From contig CAYNYK010000011.1 of assembly GCA_964401335.1 (NCBI GenBank), forward strand, positions 4,433-68,432: 64,000 nt of DNA, read 5' to 3'. Below, in pieces: positions 1 through 9,088 of this stretch. Within the stretch, counting starts at the first letter, position 1. Each line of letters begins with the position of its first letter. The stretch comes from JAAYCU01 sp964401335 (GTDB taxonomy: Bacteria; Planctomycetota; Phycisphaerae; UBA1845; PWPN01). The translations under genes and the position numbers were made by a program. Below the pieces are notes generated by a model, which was not told the DNA's origin, did no database searches, and worked only from the letters and a program-made list of their open reading frames with translations.

Positions 1-184
1 ATGCGAAGTTTAAGGCCAAGCCCCCCGGTTTTCAACGATGGAACCGGCCTCCCGCCGTAGGGGGTCGTAGCGAGTTTATGACCCAAAAAGCGGGGCTGTT
101 CACACCATGGAACGGATTATGGACTGCGTCGGCGATGACACTGCTTTCCCTTCGATGGCGGGGTTTGCCTAATAGTCTAAAGGC

Positions 185-1897
185 CTAATAGCCTTCTGGT
201 CTTTTCCCGTTTTCTTGGCCGTTACTCAACAGTTCGGCCCGGCCTTTGCTGTCATTTCGGATTTCCAGGCCGACCAACTTGTAGACATAGCCGGTGGCGG
301 TCATCAGGGTAACATCGGATTGACCGATGGAAAAGACCAAGGAAAGTAACTGACAATCGGCGGTAGTTGCCCGACTAATCGCCGTGAGAAGATGATCGAT
401 GGACAACGCCTGTGGCCCCTTTTCCAGGTAGTCTGTTCGTCTCTCCCTCAGGACCGTTTGGGTGGTCTCGATGTTTTCCATGACCGCCTGCATCGATTCA
501 TAGTAGGAAACCAACAAGGCCGATTGGGTGTCAATCTGGTTCTGAATCTGGAGGCGCAACGCTTCGATTTCGTTCTGATACTGGCGGATTTCCGCGGCGG
601 CCTTATCCAGCCCGGCATTGAGTACGCGAGGATCGTTGATCCGGATACTTGCCCCGGCGGTCAACTCCCATCCGCCCACGCGGTCGTCGAAGGTCTCGCT
701 GCCGAAGGCGTAGCGCGTCCCCTGGGTATAGGCCGTTATATCGTACTTGGCCCGCAACAGAAGCGAGCGTTTGAGTTCCGCGTCGCGGATCGCATCGGCC
801 AGCACGCGGAATTTGGGCGTATTGTCATAGGCTTCACTCAGCAGTTGCCGGCGACCTTCGGGCGTGCGGGCTTGCTCGATATAGCGACTAGGCACGTCCG
901 CCGGCGGCTCTTCCAGGATGTAGGCGTCCTCCGGTCCGATCCCGACGGATTGCAGGAGCATGAGCAGATATGAATCATAGTTCGTCCGGTACGTCTGGAT
1001 GGTCGCTTCGGTGGCCAAAATCGTCGAGTGGATCCGCTGGCGGTCCTGCTCGCGGGTCCGTGGGTCGTGGAGCAATTCCCGAAGCAGGTCTCGTTGTTTT
1101 TCATAAGTTCGCAGATAGCCGAGATAATACAAGACATACTGGTAATACGACAGGGCGTTATTAGCATAGGTGGCGTAATTTCCCAGATAGTCGATCATGG
1201 CCGCCCGGGCGGTGGATTCCTGATAAGCCGCCGAGATGTTCCGGCTCTGGCGCTTGCGCGAACCGACAAAGGGAACCTCCACCCGTCCGCGAACCGTTCC
1301 GCCGCTGCCGCTGTCGACCGCTTCCTGCCCTTCGCCGACTTCGCCGTATTTGACTCGGGAAGCACTGCCCCCGCCCTCCACACGGTAGATCGCGCCGTCG
1401 AAAGTCTCCTTCTCGATGCCGGCGACCACTTCGCCGCTCATTCCCTCGGAATCGCGACGGTTGGGAAACTTATTGACCAGTCCGTCGCCGCGAACGAACG
1501 GTTCAAGCCGGCTGAGGTTCGTCCGAAACTCCTCGAGGCCCTGCCGGGCCGCCTCCATGGCTTCCCGGTCCGCGGCAACGGCCGGAGCCAGTTGGAAAGT
1601 CAGATGAATTACGTTTTCCACGTTGAGACGGTACGGTTTGGCCATGGGATCGACCGATTCCGTGGATTGACTCGTCGGCTGGGTGCTCACCGGGCTATCC
1701 GGCCCCGTCGGGTTGGCCACTTCCCAGACTTGCGAATAGTGTCCGGTGTCGCCGGATTCAGGCAAGGAGGCGATATCCTTCTCGAATGCAGTACAACCGA
1801 TCAGCCCCACCAGGAACAGGCCGAATGAATAACCATGACCGCCCCGGTGATGAAACCGGTGGATCAGGCTGGAATAGTACGCGGCACGATTCATCAT
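185..1897 (-). CDS. TolC-family outer-membrane lipoprotein (copy 1)
   Basis: Predicted outer-membrane channel component of an efflux or type I secretion pathway. The N-terminus carries a hydrophobic stretch ending in LVGLIGC, a lipobox, so the mature protein should be lipid-anchored at Cys about 34. The rest has the long alternating helical pattern of TolC/OEP proteins (for example RQGLEEFRTNLSRLEPF and a second repeat near QNEIEALRLQIQNQ), and its length suits the family. The ATG at 1897 has GAGG six bases upstream. It lies 3 bases after the stop of a paralogue, so the two are an operon and probably translationally coupled. No inner-membrane pump or adaptor is visible here; one could lie beyond the window start, where bases 1-184 hold only a small hairpin at 25-47. 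Family call is firm, substrate unknown. Confidence 0.8.
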   Translation of the reverse strand: MMNRAAYYSSLIHRFHHRGGHGYSFGLFLVGLIGCTAFEKDIASLPESGDTGHYSQVWEVANPTGPDSPVSTQPTSQSTESVDPMAKPYRLNVENVIHLTFQLAPAVAADREAMEAARQGLEEFRTNLSRLEPFVRGDGLVNKFPNRRDSEGMSGEVVAGIEKETFDGAIYRVEGGGSASRVKYGEVGEGQEAVDSGSGGTVRGRVEVPFVGSRKRQSRNISAAYQESTARAAMIDYLGNYATYANNALSYYQYVLYYLGYLRTYEKQRDLLRELLHDPRTREQDRQRIHSTILATEATIQTYRTNYDSYLLMLLQSVGIGPEDAYILEEPPADVPSRYIEQARTPEGRRQLLSEAYDNTPKFRVLADAIRDAELKRSLLLRAKYDITAYTQGTRYAFGSETFDDRVGGWELTAGASIRINDPRVLNAGLDKAAAEIRQYQNEIEALRLQIQNQIDTQSALLVSYYESMQAVMENIETTQTVLRERRTDYLEKGPQALSIDHLLTAISRATTADCQLLSLVFSIGQSDVTLMTATGYVYKLVGLEIRNDSKGRAELLSNGQENGKRPEGY

Positions 1898-1900
1898 GGT

Positions 1901-3544
1901 TTACCTCGCGGCGACCGTGTTTTGCCCGACTTCGCCTTTCCCGATCACTTTCAATCCGACCATGCGGTACACTTCGCCGGTGGCGGTCATGAGCGTGTTC
2001 TCGCACACCCATGCATTGTAGATGTTGTTGGCCACCCGCGATTCGGCAATATACAGATCGTCGATGGTGGCCAAGACGTCGTCGATGGTCCGTTCAGGTT
2101 GGCCCCGGCTAAGATACGTTTCCCGGCGAACGGCGAGTTCGGCCAGGTTTTTCTCGATATTTTCCCGGATCGCCGGGCGCTGCTCGTAATATTCGCAGAG
2201 TTCGTTGGCCTGCTCGGAAATCTGACGTAAAACCCGACTGCGTTCGGCCTCGATATCCGCTCGATAGGCTCGAATCTGAGCTTCCGCTTTTTTGCGGGTT
2301 GCGCTCAACACCCGCTGTTCGTTTAATCGCACGCTCATGCCCACGCTCATCTGCCAGCCCCCCACGCGATCGTCAAAGGTGACCGATCCCGAGGGAAACT
2401 GGGTGCCCTGAAGATACGCGGTAATATCGTATTGGCTGAGAATCGCCTGGGAGCGCTGCAATTCGGCGTCGGCGATGGCGTCGGTCAAGATCTTGAATTT
2501 TGGATTGTTCTCATAGGCATCCGTCAGCATTTGCCGCCGTCCGTCCGCCGTCCGTGATCGCTCATAGTAGTAACTCGTTTCAAGAAAAGGTTCTTCCTGC
2601 AACACGAAAGGTTCGGTGGGATCGATACCCAGCATTTGCAGTACATAGAGCACCTGTCCGCGGTAACTGCGCCGATAGCTTTCCAGATAAATGTTGGCAT
2701 TGGCCGCCGCCGCCTGTACGGCCTGGCGGTCTTCGCTTTTCAGGCGCGGATCATTCAGCAGGCTTTGAATGTGGCCGATCCGGGCCTCGGAACAGCGAAT
2801 ATAGTGCAGGTAATACAAGGCCAGCCGGTAATAGAGTAAAGCCGAATCCGCATAGGAGCGAAAATTCGTCAGGTAATTAAGCATGGCCCCGCGGGCGGTG
2901 GAATCCTGATAGGCGGCGTTGATAATCCGATTTTGATATTTGCGCGACCCGGCGAAGGGGATCTCCACTCGGGCTCGGATCAGCGTGCCATCGCCCTCCT
3001 CGACGGTCTCCTGACCTTTGTCAACCTCACCGAAAGTCACTCGCGACCCGCTGTACCCGGCCTCGACGCGGACGAGCAGGCCCTCGAAGCTCTCTTTCTC
3101 CAGGCCGCCCGACACTTCCGCGCTGACCCCCTCCGCCTCGCGGCGTTCCGGAAAATCGTTTACGGTCCCGTTGACCTGAAGGAAGGGCTCGAAGCGGCTG
3201 AGGTCGGCACGAAATTCCTCCAACCCGTGCTGGGCGGCAAACATGGCCTCGCGACTGGCTACCACCTGTGGGCCTTGTTCGAAGAGTATTCGCACAATGT
3301 TGTCCACGTTGAGGTGATAGGGTTTGGCCAAGGGGTCATCCGAGGCGGCCGGCTGGCTGGTTACCGTGTCTCGATACCACGAGGGATCCGTCGAATCGAG
3401 CAACTGCATGCGGCGGTTCACCCCCGCCTGCTCGGCGAGCGAATCGTGTTTTTCCTCCATGAGCGATGCGCAACCGCAGAGGATCGGCACCATCAAGGCG
3501 CATAAAAGCCATCGGCTCAGCATGAAGCTGCACTTTAATCGCAT
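1901..3544 (-). CDS. TolC-family outer-membrane lipoprotein (copy 2)
   Basis: Paralogue of the gene immediately downstream, sharing the DPLAKPYHLNVDNIV and GLEEFRADLSRFEPFL blocks and the same overall length. The N-terminus is a signal peptide ending in a lipobox, PILCGC. The start is uncertain: GTG at 3559, ATG at 3544 and ATG at 3523 are in frame and all leave the signal peptide intact; none has a strong Shine-Dalgarno, and ATG 3544 is chosen. It is the first gene of the pair. Tandem TolC-type genes may build hetero-oligomeric channels or serve two pumps; the sequence does not decide this. Confidence 0.78.
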   Translation of the reverse strand: MRLKCSFMLSRWLLCALMVPILCGCASLMEEKHDSLAEQAGVNRRMQLLDSTDPSWYRDTVTSQPAASDDPLAKPYHLNVDNIVRILFEQGPQVVASREAMFAAQHGLEEFRADLSRFEPFLQVNGTVNDFPERREAEGVSAEVSGGLEKESFEGLLVRVEAGYSGSRVTFGEVDKGQETVEEGDGTLIRARVEIPFAGSRKYQNRIINAAYQDSTARGAMLNYLTNFRSYADSALLYYRLALYYLHYIRCSEARIGHIQSLLNDPRLKSEDRQAVQAAAANANIYLESYRRSYRGQVLYVLQMLGIDPTEPFVLQEEPFLETSYYYERSRTADGRRQMLTDAYENNPKFKILTDAIADAELQRSQAILSQYDITAYLQGTQFPSGSVTFDDRVGGWQMSVGMSVRLNEQRVLSATRKKAEAQIRAYRADIEAERSRVLRQISEQANELCEYYEQRPAIRENIEKNLAELAVRRETYLSRGQPERTIDDVLATIDDLYIAESRVANNIYNAWVCENTLMTATGEVYRMVGLKVIGKGEVGQNTVAAR

Positions 3545-3733
3545 CGTCCAGACCGTCACATCCGCTACAGATTAAGGCTGGAGAAAAGTCCACGCGGCCA
3601 GCAGGATCCAAACCCAGCGATCCGGTATGTTCCAGGCTCCTAATGTAAGGCAAAGCCGGGTGAAAAGCGAATGTCCCGCTAAAACGATTAAAAAAGATTC
3701 TACCGGCCTTTCCCTAAAAAAGAAAACCCCACT

Positions 3734-3769
3734 TTGTTGCCTGAAAATTGGAGATTATTATGATATGAT
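3734..3769 (+). promoter_or_regulatory. possible promoter for the propeller/lyase operon
   Basis: In the AT-rich gap before the gene at 3877, TTGTTG (3734-3739) is followed after 19-24 bases by overlapping TATGAT boxes at 3759-3764 and 3764-3769. The spacing is longer than ideal, so this is a candidate only. It would leave a leader of about 105 bases. The rest of the 3545-3876 gap shows no gene. Confidence 0.3.
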
Positions 3770-3876
3770 CGTGGAATTATGTGCAATGCATCGTCTTTTG
3801 TTGTTCATCCGCAACCGATTACACCGGCTTGGCTGTGTGCCGGCCATCGCAGTCGCTTGGATAGATTGAGGTTAAG

Positions 3877-5124
3877 ATGAGATTTATGATAAAAAAATCC
3901 ACCCAAGGATGCCTGTTGGCGTTGCTCGTCGCCGGTTGTGGACCGACGCGGCTGCGTCTGCCGGCGGACTACGTGAAACCCGCCGATGTCGCCCATCTGC
4001 CCGCCTTGCCGGCCCGGCTGTATCCAATCCACACGCCGCAGTATTCGGGGTATACGGCCATGTGTGTCGGGCCGGACAACAAGATCTATATCGGCAGCGC
4101 GGAATATTACGACTACGGGCAATGGATTCAGTTCGATCCGCGTACGAAGCAGTTCAAGGTGGTCGTGGACACGGCGGATTTGCTGGGTGAAAGTCTTTTT
4201 GATGTCAGCACGAACAGCAAGACGCATACCCGGCTGGCCGTCGGCCCGGACGGCAAGATCTGGGGCGGGACGAAACAGGGACACGAAATTTTCGACACCC
4301 GGCCGGAGATCGGCGAGGAGTCGCCTGGATTTCCCGGTGGGCACATCATCAGCTACGACCCGGCCACCGGTGTCGCCCGGGATTACGGTATCGCCAAACC
4401 TTACGATGGTCTCGTAAACGGCATCATCGACGCCAAACGCAACCGGATCTATTTCAAGACCGAGCCGCGATTGTACCTGCTGATTTTCGAACTCGATACG
4501 CATCAGATTATCAACAAAGGCTATGTGAACAGCGGTTGCCGTTTCATCGAGTTCGATCACAAGGACAATGTGTGGATTCCCATGGGCGGATGGGCCACGA
4601 ACGATCTGATCGTCAAATACGATGCAGATAAGGACGAGGTGTGCGAATATACGATCGTACCGGAGACGGCCGACGACAAATACGTACCGGCCTATTATTG
4701 GATCGCCAGCCATGATCGGAAGCAGCTCTACAGTAACGCCTACCCCATGATTCAGGTAGTCGATCTGGCTAGGGCGGACGACGAAAAACGCACGGTACCC
4801 ATACGAAATGTCTGTCGGGCCATGCCGGATGGAATAACGGAAGGTTATTGCCATCGAGTCATGGCCCGAGACGGCAAAGGACGGATTTATTGGGAAGCTG
4901 TTTTTTCCGGCCCGAACGACAAGAAAGGCTACTGTGCCATCATGCGCTGGGACCCTCAAAAACACGAGCGGAAATGTTTGGGTTACGTGGTCAACGTGGA
5001 TGACCCCGAAAGCCCGGAGGGGATTACTCCCCAGGGTTGGGGCATTACCGCCGACGGTACGTTGTATATTAAATCGATTTACCCGTATATTTTATATGAA
5101 TTCCCCGGCCTGACTCTTGATTAA
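3877..5124 (+). CDS. lipoprotein with beta-propeller fold (SMP-30/NHL or Vgb-like)
   Basis: Secreted lipoprotein: residues 1-20 form a signal peptide ending in LVAGC. The mature part repeats short blade motifs of the type GPDNKIYIGS, VGPDGKIWGG, DHKDNVWIPMGG and TADGTLYIKS, typical of six- or seven-bladed propellers related to virginiamycin B lyase, NHL or SMP-30 proteins. No catalytic residues can be assigned. GAGG lies five bases before the ATG at 3877. It starts a plus-strand run continuing with a second propeller protein, a transporter, an oxidoreductase and a PL26-like lyase, so a role in binding or processing a polysaccharide product outside the cytoplasm is plausible but inferred. Confidence 0.65.
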   Translation: MRFMIKKSTQGCLLALLVAGCGPTRLRLPADYVKPADVAHLPALPARLYPIHTPQYSGYTAMCVGPDNKIYIGSAEYYDYGQWIQFDPRTKQFKVVVDTADLLGESLFDVSTNSKTHTRLAVGPDGKIWGGTKQGHEIFDTRPEIGEESPGFPGGHIISYDPATGVARDYGIAKPYDGLVNGIIDAKRNRIYFKTEPRLYLLIFELDTHQIINKGYVNSGCRFIEFDHKDNVWIPMGGWATNDLIVKYDADKDEVCEYTIVPETADDKYVPAYYWIASHDRKQLYSNAYPMIQVVDLARADDEKRTVPIRNVCRAMPDGITEGYCHRVMARDGKGRIYWEAVFSGPNDKKGYCAIMRWDPQKHERKCLGYVVNVDDPESPEGITPQGWGITADGTLYIKSIYPYILYEFPGLTLD

Positions 5125-5150
5125 ATCATCTTGCAGGAAGGATTGTATCC

Positions 5151-6605
5151 ATGCATTCGTGTTCCATTCTTTACAGCATTTGCATAAGTGTGCTGGTCGT
5201 GGGCGAAATGAGCCGAGGGGCTTGCCCGCAATTGAATATTTTCGCCGATTGTCCGGAGGCGGTGCCGCTGTACGAAGCGTTACCGGCCAACGAGACTTTC
5301 GTTACCTGCCTGGTCTGTCGGCCGGGCGATGACTTGATCATCGGAGCGACCTGCGGGAAGAAACAGATCGGCCTGTTCAGCTACAACCATCGCAACGGTG
5401 AGGTCAAACGGCTGGATCTGATCGATGCGCCGTGGTGGGACGAGCCGGTCATCGCCCCGGCTCCGGACGGAGGTTTTTATCTCGGGGCCAAGCGCGTCTA
5501 CGACAAGCAGTATGTCTTCGAGCGTTTGCGCGAACGAGCGGACACCCCCGACGCTATTTTTCACCGCCGGTTTCAAACGCCGCCGGCAAGCGAAATCAAC
5601 GAGGATGCCACCGGCATGCCTATCCGCTATTACGGGTCGGACGGTAAACCCGTCGCTCAGTACCCGCTTCCGCCCAGTATGGCCAAGGACGGCGTACGGG
5701 CGCTACTCGTTGGCGCGGGTGGAAAAATGCTTTACGGGCTCTCGTCGCCCGGCGGGCGGTTTTTTACCGTTGCCCTGCCCAGTGGCGAGGCCAAGGATTA
5801 CGGAGAAGTGGTACGTTTTCCGGCAAACCACCACACCCGGCGCATTGATCGCATCCTTATGGAAGGGTCGGACGGCAAGATTTACTTTACCGGTTTGACG
5901 CCGGTTCCCGATTATCGCGAACTCGAAGGCAAGAGCGACGACAGCTATCTTGGACGGCTGGCCTGTTTCGATCCGGCCACCGGCGAATTTGCGGCCCAGG
6001 CGGCGCCGGAGGCTCCGGCCTTGCTCGGGCAACGCGCGGAACTGAAAAAACAACTCGAATCCTTGGAGAAGGGCTCGGAGGAGGAGATCAAACAGCGGCA
6101 ATCTCAGATCGACGAACTTAAAAAGAGAATCGCGGAACTGGATACGCGGTTGGACATGACCGGCATAAAAACCCAGTTGCCGGCCATCACCGGTCGGCAT
6201 CGTTTGGCGGCCATCGATGCGGCCGTCCGCCTGGCCGACGGTTCTTATGTGGGTGGGACGACTGACGGATACCTGTTTCGGTTCGATCCGAAAACCGTAA
6301 CGATCACTCCCTATGGCAAGCCGTTACGCCAACAGCATATTCTCGGCCTGGGGGTTGGCCCTGAAGGACTAATATACGGAATCGGAGGCGAACAACTAGC
6401 CTTACCTCGTCTTTTTGTTTTTGACCTGAGTAACGGTGCGTTGCGGCCGGGACACTGCGCGAATGCCGAGAACGGAAATAGCAATGCTTTCGGCGCGATC
6501 GGCGCAGCGGTCTGCTCGTCGGACGGCACCTTGATTGTCGGCGAGTATGAACGGCGCGGCCACCTGCTGATCTACCGACCGCCGGGCGCGGAAAAGCCGA
6601 AGTAA
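5151..6605 (+). CDS. secreted beta-propeller protein with internal coiled-coil insert
   Basis: Begins with a probable signal peptide (about 24 residues, ending SRGA). Blade-like motifs recur through the chain: GDDLIIGATCG, APDGGFYLGAK, GSDGKIYFTG, GPEGLIYGIGG and SSDGTLIVGEYE. Between about residues 285 and 335 lies a strongly charged helical heptad stretch (from QRAELKKQLESLEKG on), an unusual insertion inside a propeller. AGGAAGG precedes the ATG at 5151 by nine bases. It is 26 bases downstream of another propeller lipoprotein and 29 bases upstream of the NRAMP-like transporter, so all belong to one operon. Function unassigned; the coiled coil may mediate oligomerisation. Confidence 0.6.
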   Translation: MHSCSILYSICISVLVVGEMSRGACPQLNIFADCPEAVPLYEALPANETFVTCLVCRPGDDLIIGATCGKKQIGLFSYNHRNGEVKRLDLIDAPWWDEPVIAPAPDGGFYLGAKRVYDKQYVFERLRERADTPDAIFHRRFQTPPASEINEDATGMPIRYYGSDGKPVAQYPLPPSMAKDGVRALLVGAGGKMLYGLSSPGGRFFTVALPSGEAKDYGEVVRFPANHHTRRIDRILMEGSDGKIYFTGLTPVPDYRELEGKSDDSYLGRLACFDPATGEFAAQAAPEAPALLGQRAELKKQLESLEKGSEEEIKQRQSQIDELKKRIAELDTRLDMTGIKTQLPAITGRHRLAAIDAAVRLADGSYVGGTTDGYLFRFDPKTVTITPYGKPLRQQHILGLGVGPEGLIYGIGGEQLALPRLFVFDLSNGALRPGHCANAENGNSNAFGAIGAAVCSSDGTLIVGEYERRGHLLIYRPPGAEKPK

Positions 6606-6634
6606 TATGATTATCTGATTTGTGGGAGATGCTC

Positions 6635-7975
6635 ATGACCAAATCTAACCACGATGCCCGGCTTTCGTCGTCGCCGTTACGAAAAATCTTCCATCCCATC
6701 GCGGCCATCATCGGCCCGGCGGCGGTGATGGCGGCGGGCATCATGGGGGCCGGTTCGACGGTTTCCACCTTGGCCGCCGGTTGCTGGTTTGGATATACGC
6801 TGCTCTGGGCGGTTTTTATTTCCTTGCCGGCCATCGTGGTTTGTCAGGACACGGCCTCACGCATCGGAGCGGTCAGCGGATCGAAAGGCATGATGCGGCT
6901 GATCGCCGACGAGATGCACCCGGTCATCATGTGGCTGCTGGTCCTGCCCCTTCTGGGCATCAGTATCATTACCAATATCGGGCAACTGGGGGCCATGGCC
7001 GCCGCCATCGGCAATGTGGTCAACGTGATCGGCCGACGCGAAATTGTTCCCTCTAATCCGGATACCTGGACGAACGTGGCGATCATTGCTCCGCTGATTT
7101 GCGTGGTCCTGGCCGTCAATGCCTTCGGCGGTTACAAGCGGATTGAGAAGCTTTTGACCTTCCTGCTCTGCGTGGTGCTGGTTAGTTTCCTGATCGTCGC
7201 CATCCAGGCGTTTTTTCACTGGGAGGAAATTGAAAAGATATTCCGCGGACTTTGGCCGAAATTGCCCGCCGACGTTCCTTACGCCGCGGACAAGGTGCGT
7301 CGCTCGTTCATCTCCTTCGGCTCGATTGTCGGCGGCGGAATCGCGGCGACGGCCATTCTGTCCTTTCCGTATTTTACCCGCGAAGGCGGCTACAATCTCG
7401 ACAATATCCGGGCCAAATTCCGCCGCCATGTCCTGCTTTTCGGTGTTGTCTTCGGCGTGTATTCATTGATCCTGATGGTGGCCGGCGGCTATGCCCTGTA
7501 TCCGCTGCCGCGTTCCGCGGGATTTGAAGGCGCCGGACAGATGGGTCAGGCCTTGGAACGCGCCCTCGGGCCGGCCGGGACCATCTTTTTCTCCATTGGA
7601 CTGTTCATCTGTGGGTTCAATACGCTGACCGTCGTGGCCCAGTTGGCTTCTTATTTCATTCTGGATTGCGCGGGCCGAAACTGGCGATTCGAAAAGGGCA
7701 ACCGCCTCTTTCTGGTTCCGTTCATTCTTTTTATGGCGGTGCCCGCCTTCTTCGCCGCCGTTTGGAATTTCCCCAACATGCTCAAAGTCGTGATCGCCAT
7801 GGTGTGTAACTGCCTCGTTTCGCCGCTGGCGATCGTCGTGATTATGGTTTTGATTAACAAGCTTTCGCTGACCGGTCCCCTGAAAGCCTCGCTTCTACGT
7901 AATGTGTTCTTGGTCTATAGTCTGGGGCTGGTTGTATTCACCGCCGTGCTGGCCGTCATCAGACAGTTTGGATGA
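6635..7975 (+). CDS. NRAMP-fold transporter lacking the canonical metal-binding motif
   Basis: A 446-residue integral membrane protein with about 11 hydrophobic helices. The opening IGPAAVMAAGIMGAGS followed by FGYTLLW matches NRAMP/MntH helix 1, but the metal-binding DPGN is replaced by GAGS (residues 38-41). In the helix-6 region the usual MPH is replaced by a segment reading LSFPYFTREGGY. In true NRAMP proteins these Asp, Asn, Met and His residues hold Mn or Fe, so transport of those metals is doubtful. The ATG at 6635 has GGGAG six bases upstream; an upstream TTG at 6620 is less likely. The operon context with a Gfo/Idh/MocA enzyme and a PL26-like lyase suggests an organic substrate, but that is inference. 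Confidence 0.7.
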   Translation: MTKSNHDARLSSSPLRKIFHPIAAIIGPAAVMAAGIMGAGSTVSTLAAGCWFGYTLLWAVFISLPAIVVCQDTASRIGAVSGSKGMMRLIADEMHPVIMWLLVLPLLGISIITNIGQLGAMAAAIGNVVNVIGRREIVPSNPDTWTNVAIIAPLICVVLAVNAFGGYKRIEKLLTFLLCVVLVSFLIVAIQAFFHWEEIEKIFRGLWPKLPADVPYAADKVRRSFISFGSIVGGGIAATAILSFPYFTREGGYNLDNIRAKFRRHVLLFGVVFGVYSLILMVAGGYALYPLPRSAGFEGAGQMGQALERALGPAGTIFFSIGLFICGFNTLTVVAQLASYFILDCAGRNWRFEKGNRLFLVPFILFMAVPAFFAAVWNFPNMLKVVIAMVCNCLVSPLAIVVIMVLINKLSLTGPLKASLLRNVFLVYSLGLVVFTAVLAVIRQFG

Positions 7976-8003
7976 GCCGACACGGATAATGGAGGAAAGA
8001 TCG

Positions 8004-9077
8004 ATGCTGCGTATCGGGGTCATCGGCGGTGGGACGTACGGCGAAAGCCACCTGACCGTCTATAAGGACATGGAGGCTTGCGGTGAGGTTCAACTGGCCG
8101 CTCTGGCGGAAATCAACGATGAGCTACGGGAGCAGCGGGGCAAGGACTTCGGCATCGAGGTCTACAAGGATTATCGCGAAATGCTGGACAAGGGGCGGCT
8201 CGACGCGGTAACCATCGCCACGCCGGACCACCTGCACCATGATGTTGCCCTTGATGTGCTCAATCGCGGCCTGCCCTGCATGGTGGAAAAACCGCTCGAT
8301 GTTACCGTCGCGGGGGCTAAAGAGTTAGTGGCCAAGGCCGAGGAAAAGGGCCTGCTCCTGCAAGTCGATTTTCACAAGCGGTACGACCCCTATCATATCG
8401 AGATGCGCGAAAGTTACCTGGAAGGCAAATTCGGCGACGTCGAGTACGGTTACGCCTGGATGGAAGATCAACTCTGGGTGGCCGCCCGGATGCTGCGGGC
8501 CTGGTCGGAACATAGTTCGCCGGTCTGGTTCCTCGGCGTACACATGTACGACCTGGTCCGCTGGATCATGAACAATCCCGCGCCGGTGCGCGTTTACGCC
8601 ACCGGTCACAAGAAAAAACTCAAGGCGATGGGTATCGATACTTATGACGCGGTGCAGGCCCAGGTCGAGTTCGCCAACGGGGCGAGCATCACGTTCCACA
8701 ACTGCTGGATTTTCCCGGACAACTACGAGGCCGTTGTGCATCAGGGCGTCAAGCTGGTTGGTACCGAAGGTGTTTTCGAGTGCGACTCGCAATACCGGGG
8801 CGGCCGCGGCTGTCTGCGTGACGAGAAAATGCGCACCTGGAACCTCGGCATCAAATACCGCGAGCGGGATAAGCATAACCGCACGCGCTGGCAGGGATAC
8901 TTTTATTCGGCCATCGCCGATTTCGCCGAGAACCTGCTATTTCTGCGGAAGGGTGGACGCTTGGCGGATCTTGAAGGGTTGTATCCCAGCGGGCGCGACG
9001 GTCTGGCGATTACCCAAACCGCCTGCGCCGCCCACCAAAGCATTCGCCAGGGCCGAGCCGTGGACATTGTCGCATAG
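8004..9077 (+). CDS. Gfo/Idh/MocA family NAD(P)-dependent oxidoreductase
   Basis: A 358-residue enzyme with an N-terminal Rossmann fold (IGVIGGGTYGESHL, residues 4-17) and the family's EKP motif in VEKPLDVTV, where the Lys normally contacts substrate and cofactor. The C-terminal alpha/beta half is complete. Such enzymes oxidise or reduce sugars, uronates and inositols. The start is the ATG at 8004 with GGAGGA seven bases upstream; the ATG at 7989 lacks spacing. It lies between the NRAMP-like transporter and the PL26-like lyase, so it probably acts on an imported saccharide product. Substrate unknown. Confidence 0.85.
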   Translation: MLRIGVIGGGTYGESHLTVYKDMEACGEVQLAALAEINDELREQRGKDFGIEVYKDYREMLDKGRLDAVTIATPDHLHHDVALDVLNRGLPCMVEKPLDVTVAGAKELVAKAEEKGLLLQVDFHKRYDPYHIEMRESYLEGKFGDVEYGYAWMEDQLWVAARMLRAWSEHSSPVWFLGVHMYDLVRWIMNNPAPVRVYATGHKKKLKAMGIDTYDAVQAQVEFANGASITFHNCWIFPDNYEAVVHQGVKLVGTEGVFECDSQYRGGRGCLRDEKMRTWNLGIKYRERDKHNRTRWQGYFYSAIADFAENLLFLRKGGRLADLEGLYPSGRDGLAITQTACAAHQSIRQGRAVDIVA

Positions 9078-9088
9078 GAAAATACGCG

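Noticed and set aside
3627..3869. Small plus-strand gene before the propeller lipoprotein
   Set aside because: Composition is AT-rich, the start lacks a ribosome-binding site, and the region looks like a promoter and leader.
3805..4965. Long open frame on the minus strand opposite the first propeller gene; similar long antisense frames exist opposite the SPFH, ABC, GH20 and lipoprotein genes
   Set aside because: They mirror well-supported genes, lack Shine-Dalgarno sites and recognisable domains, and arise from the codon bias of the sense genes.
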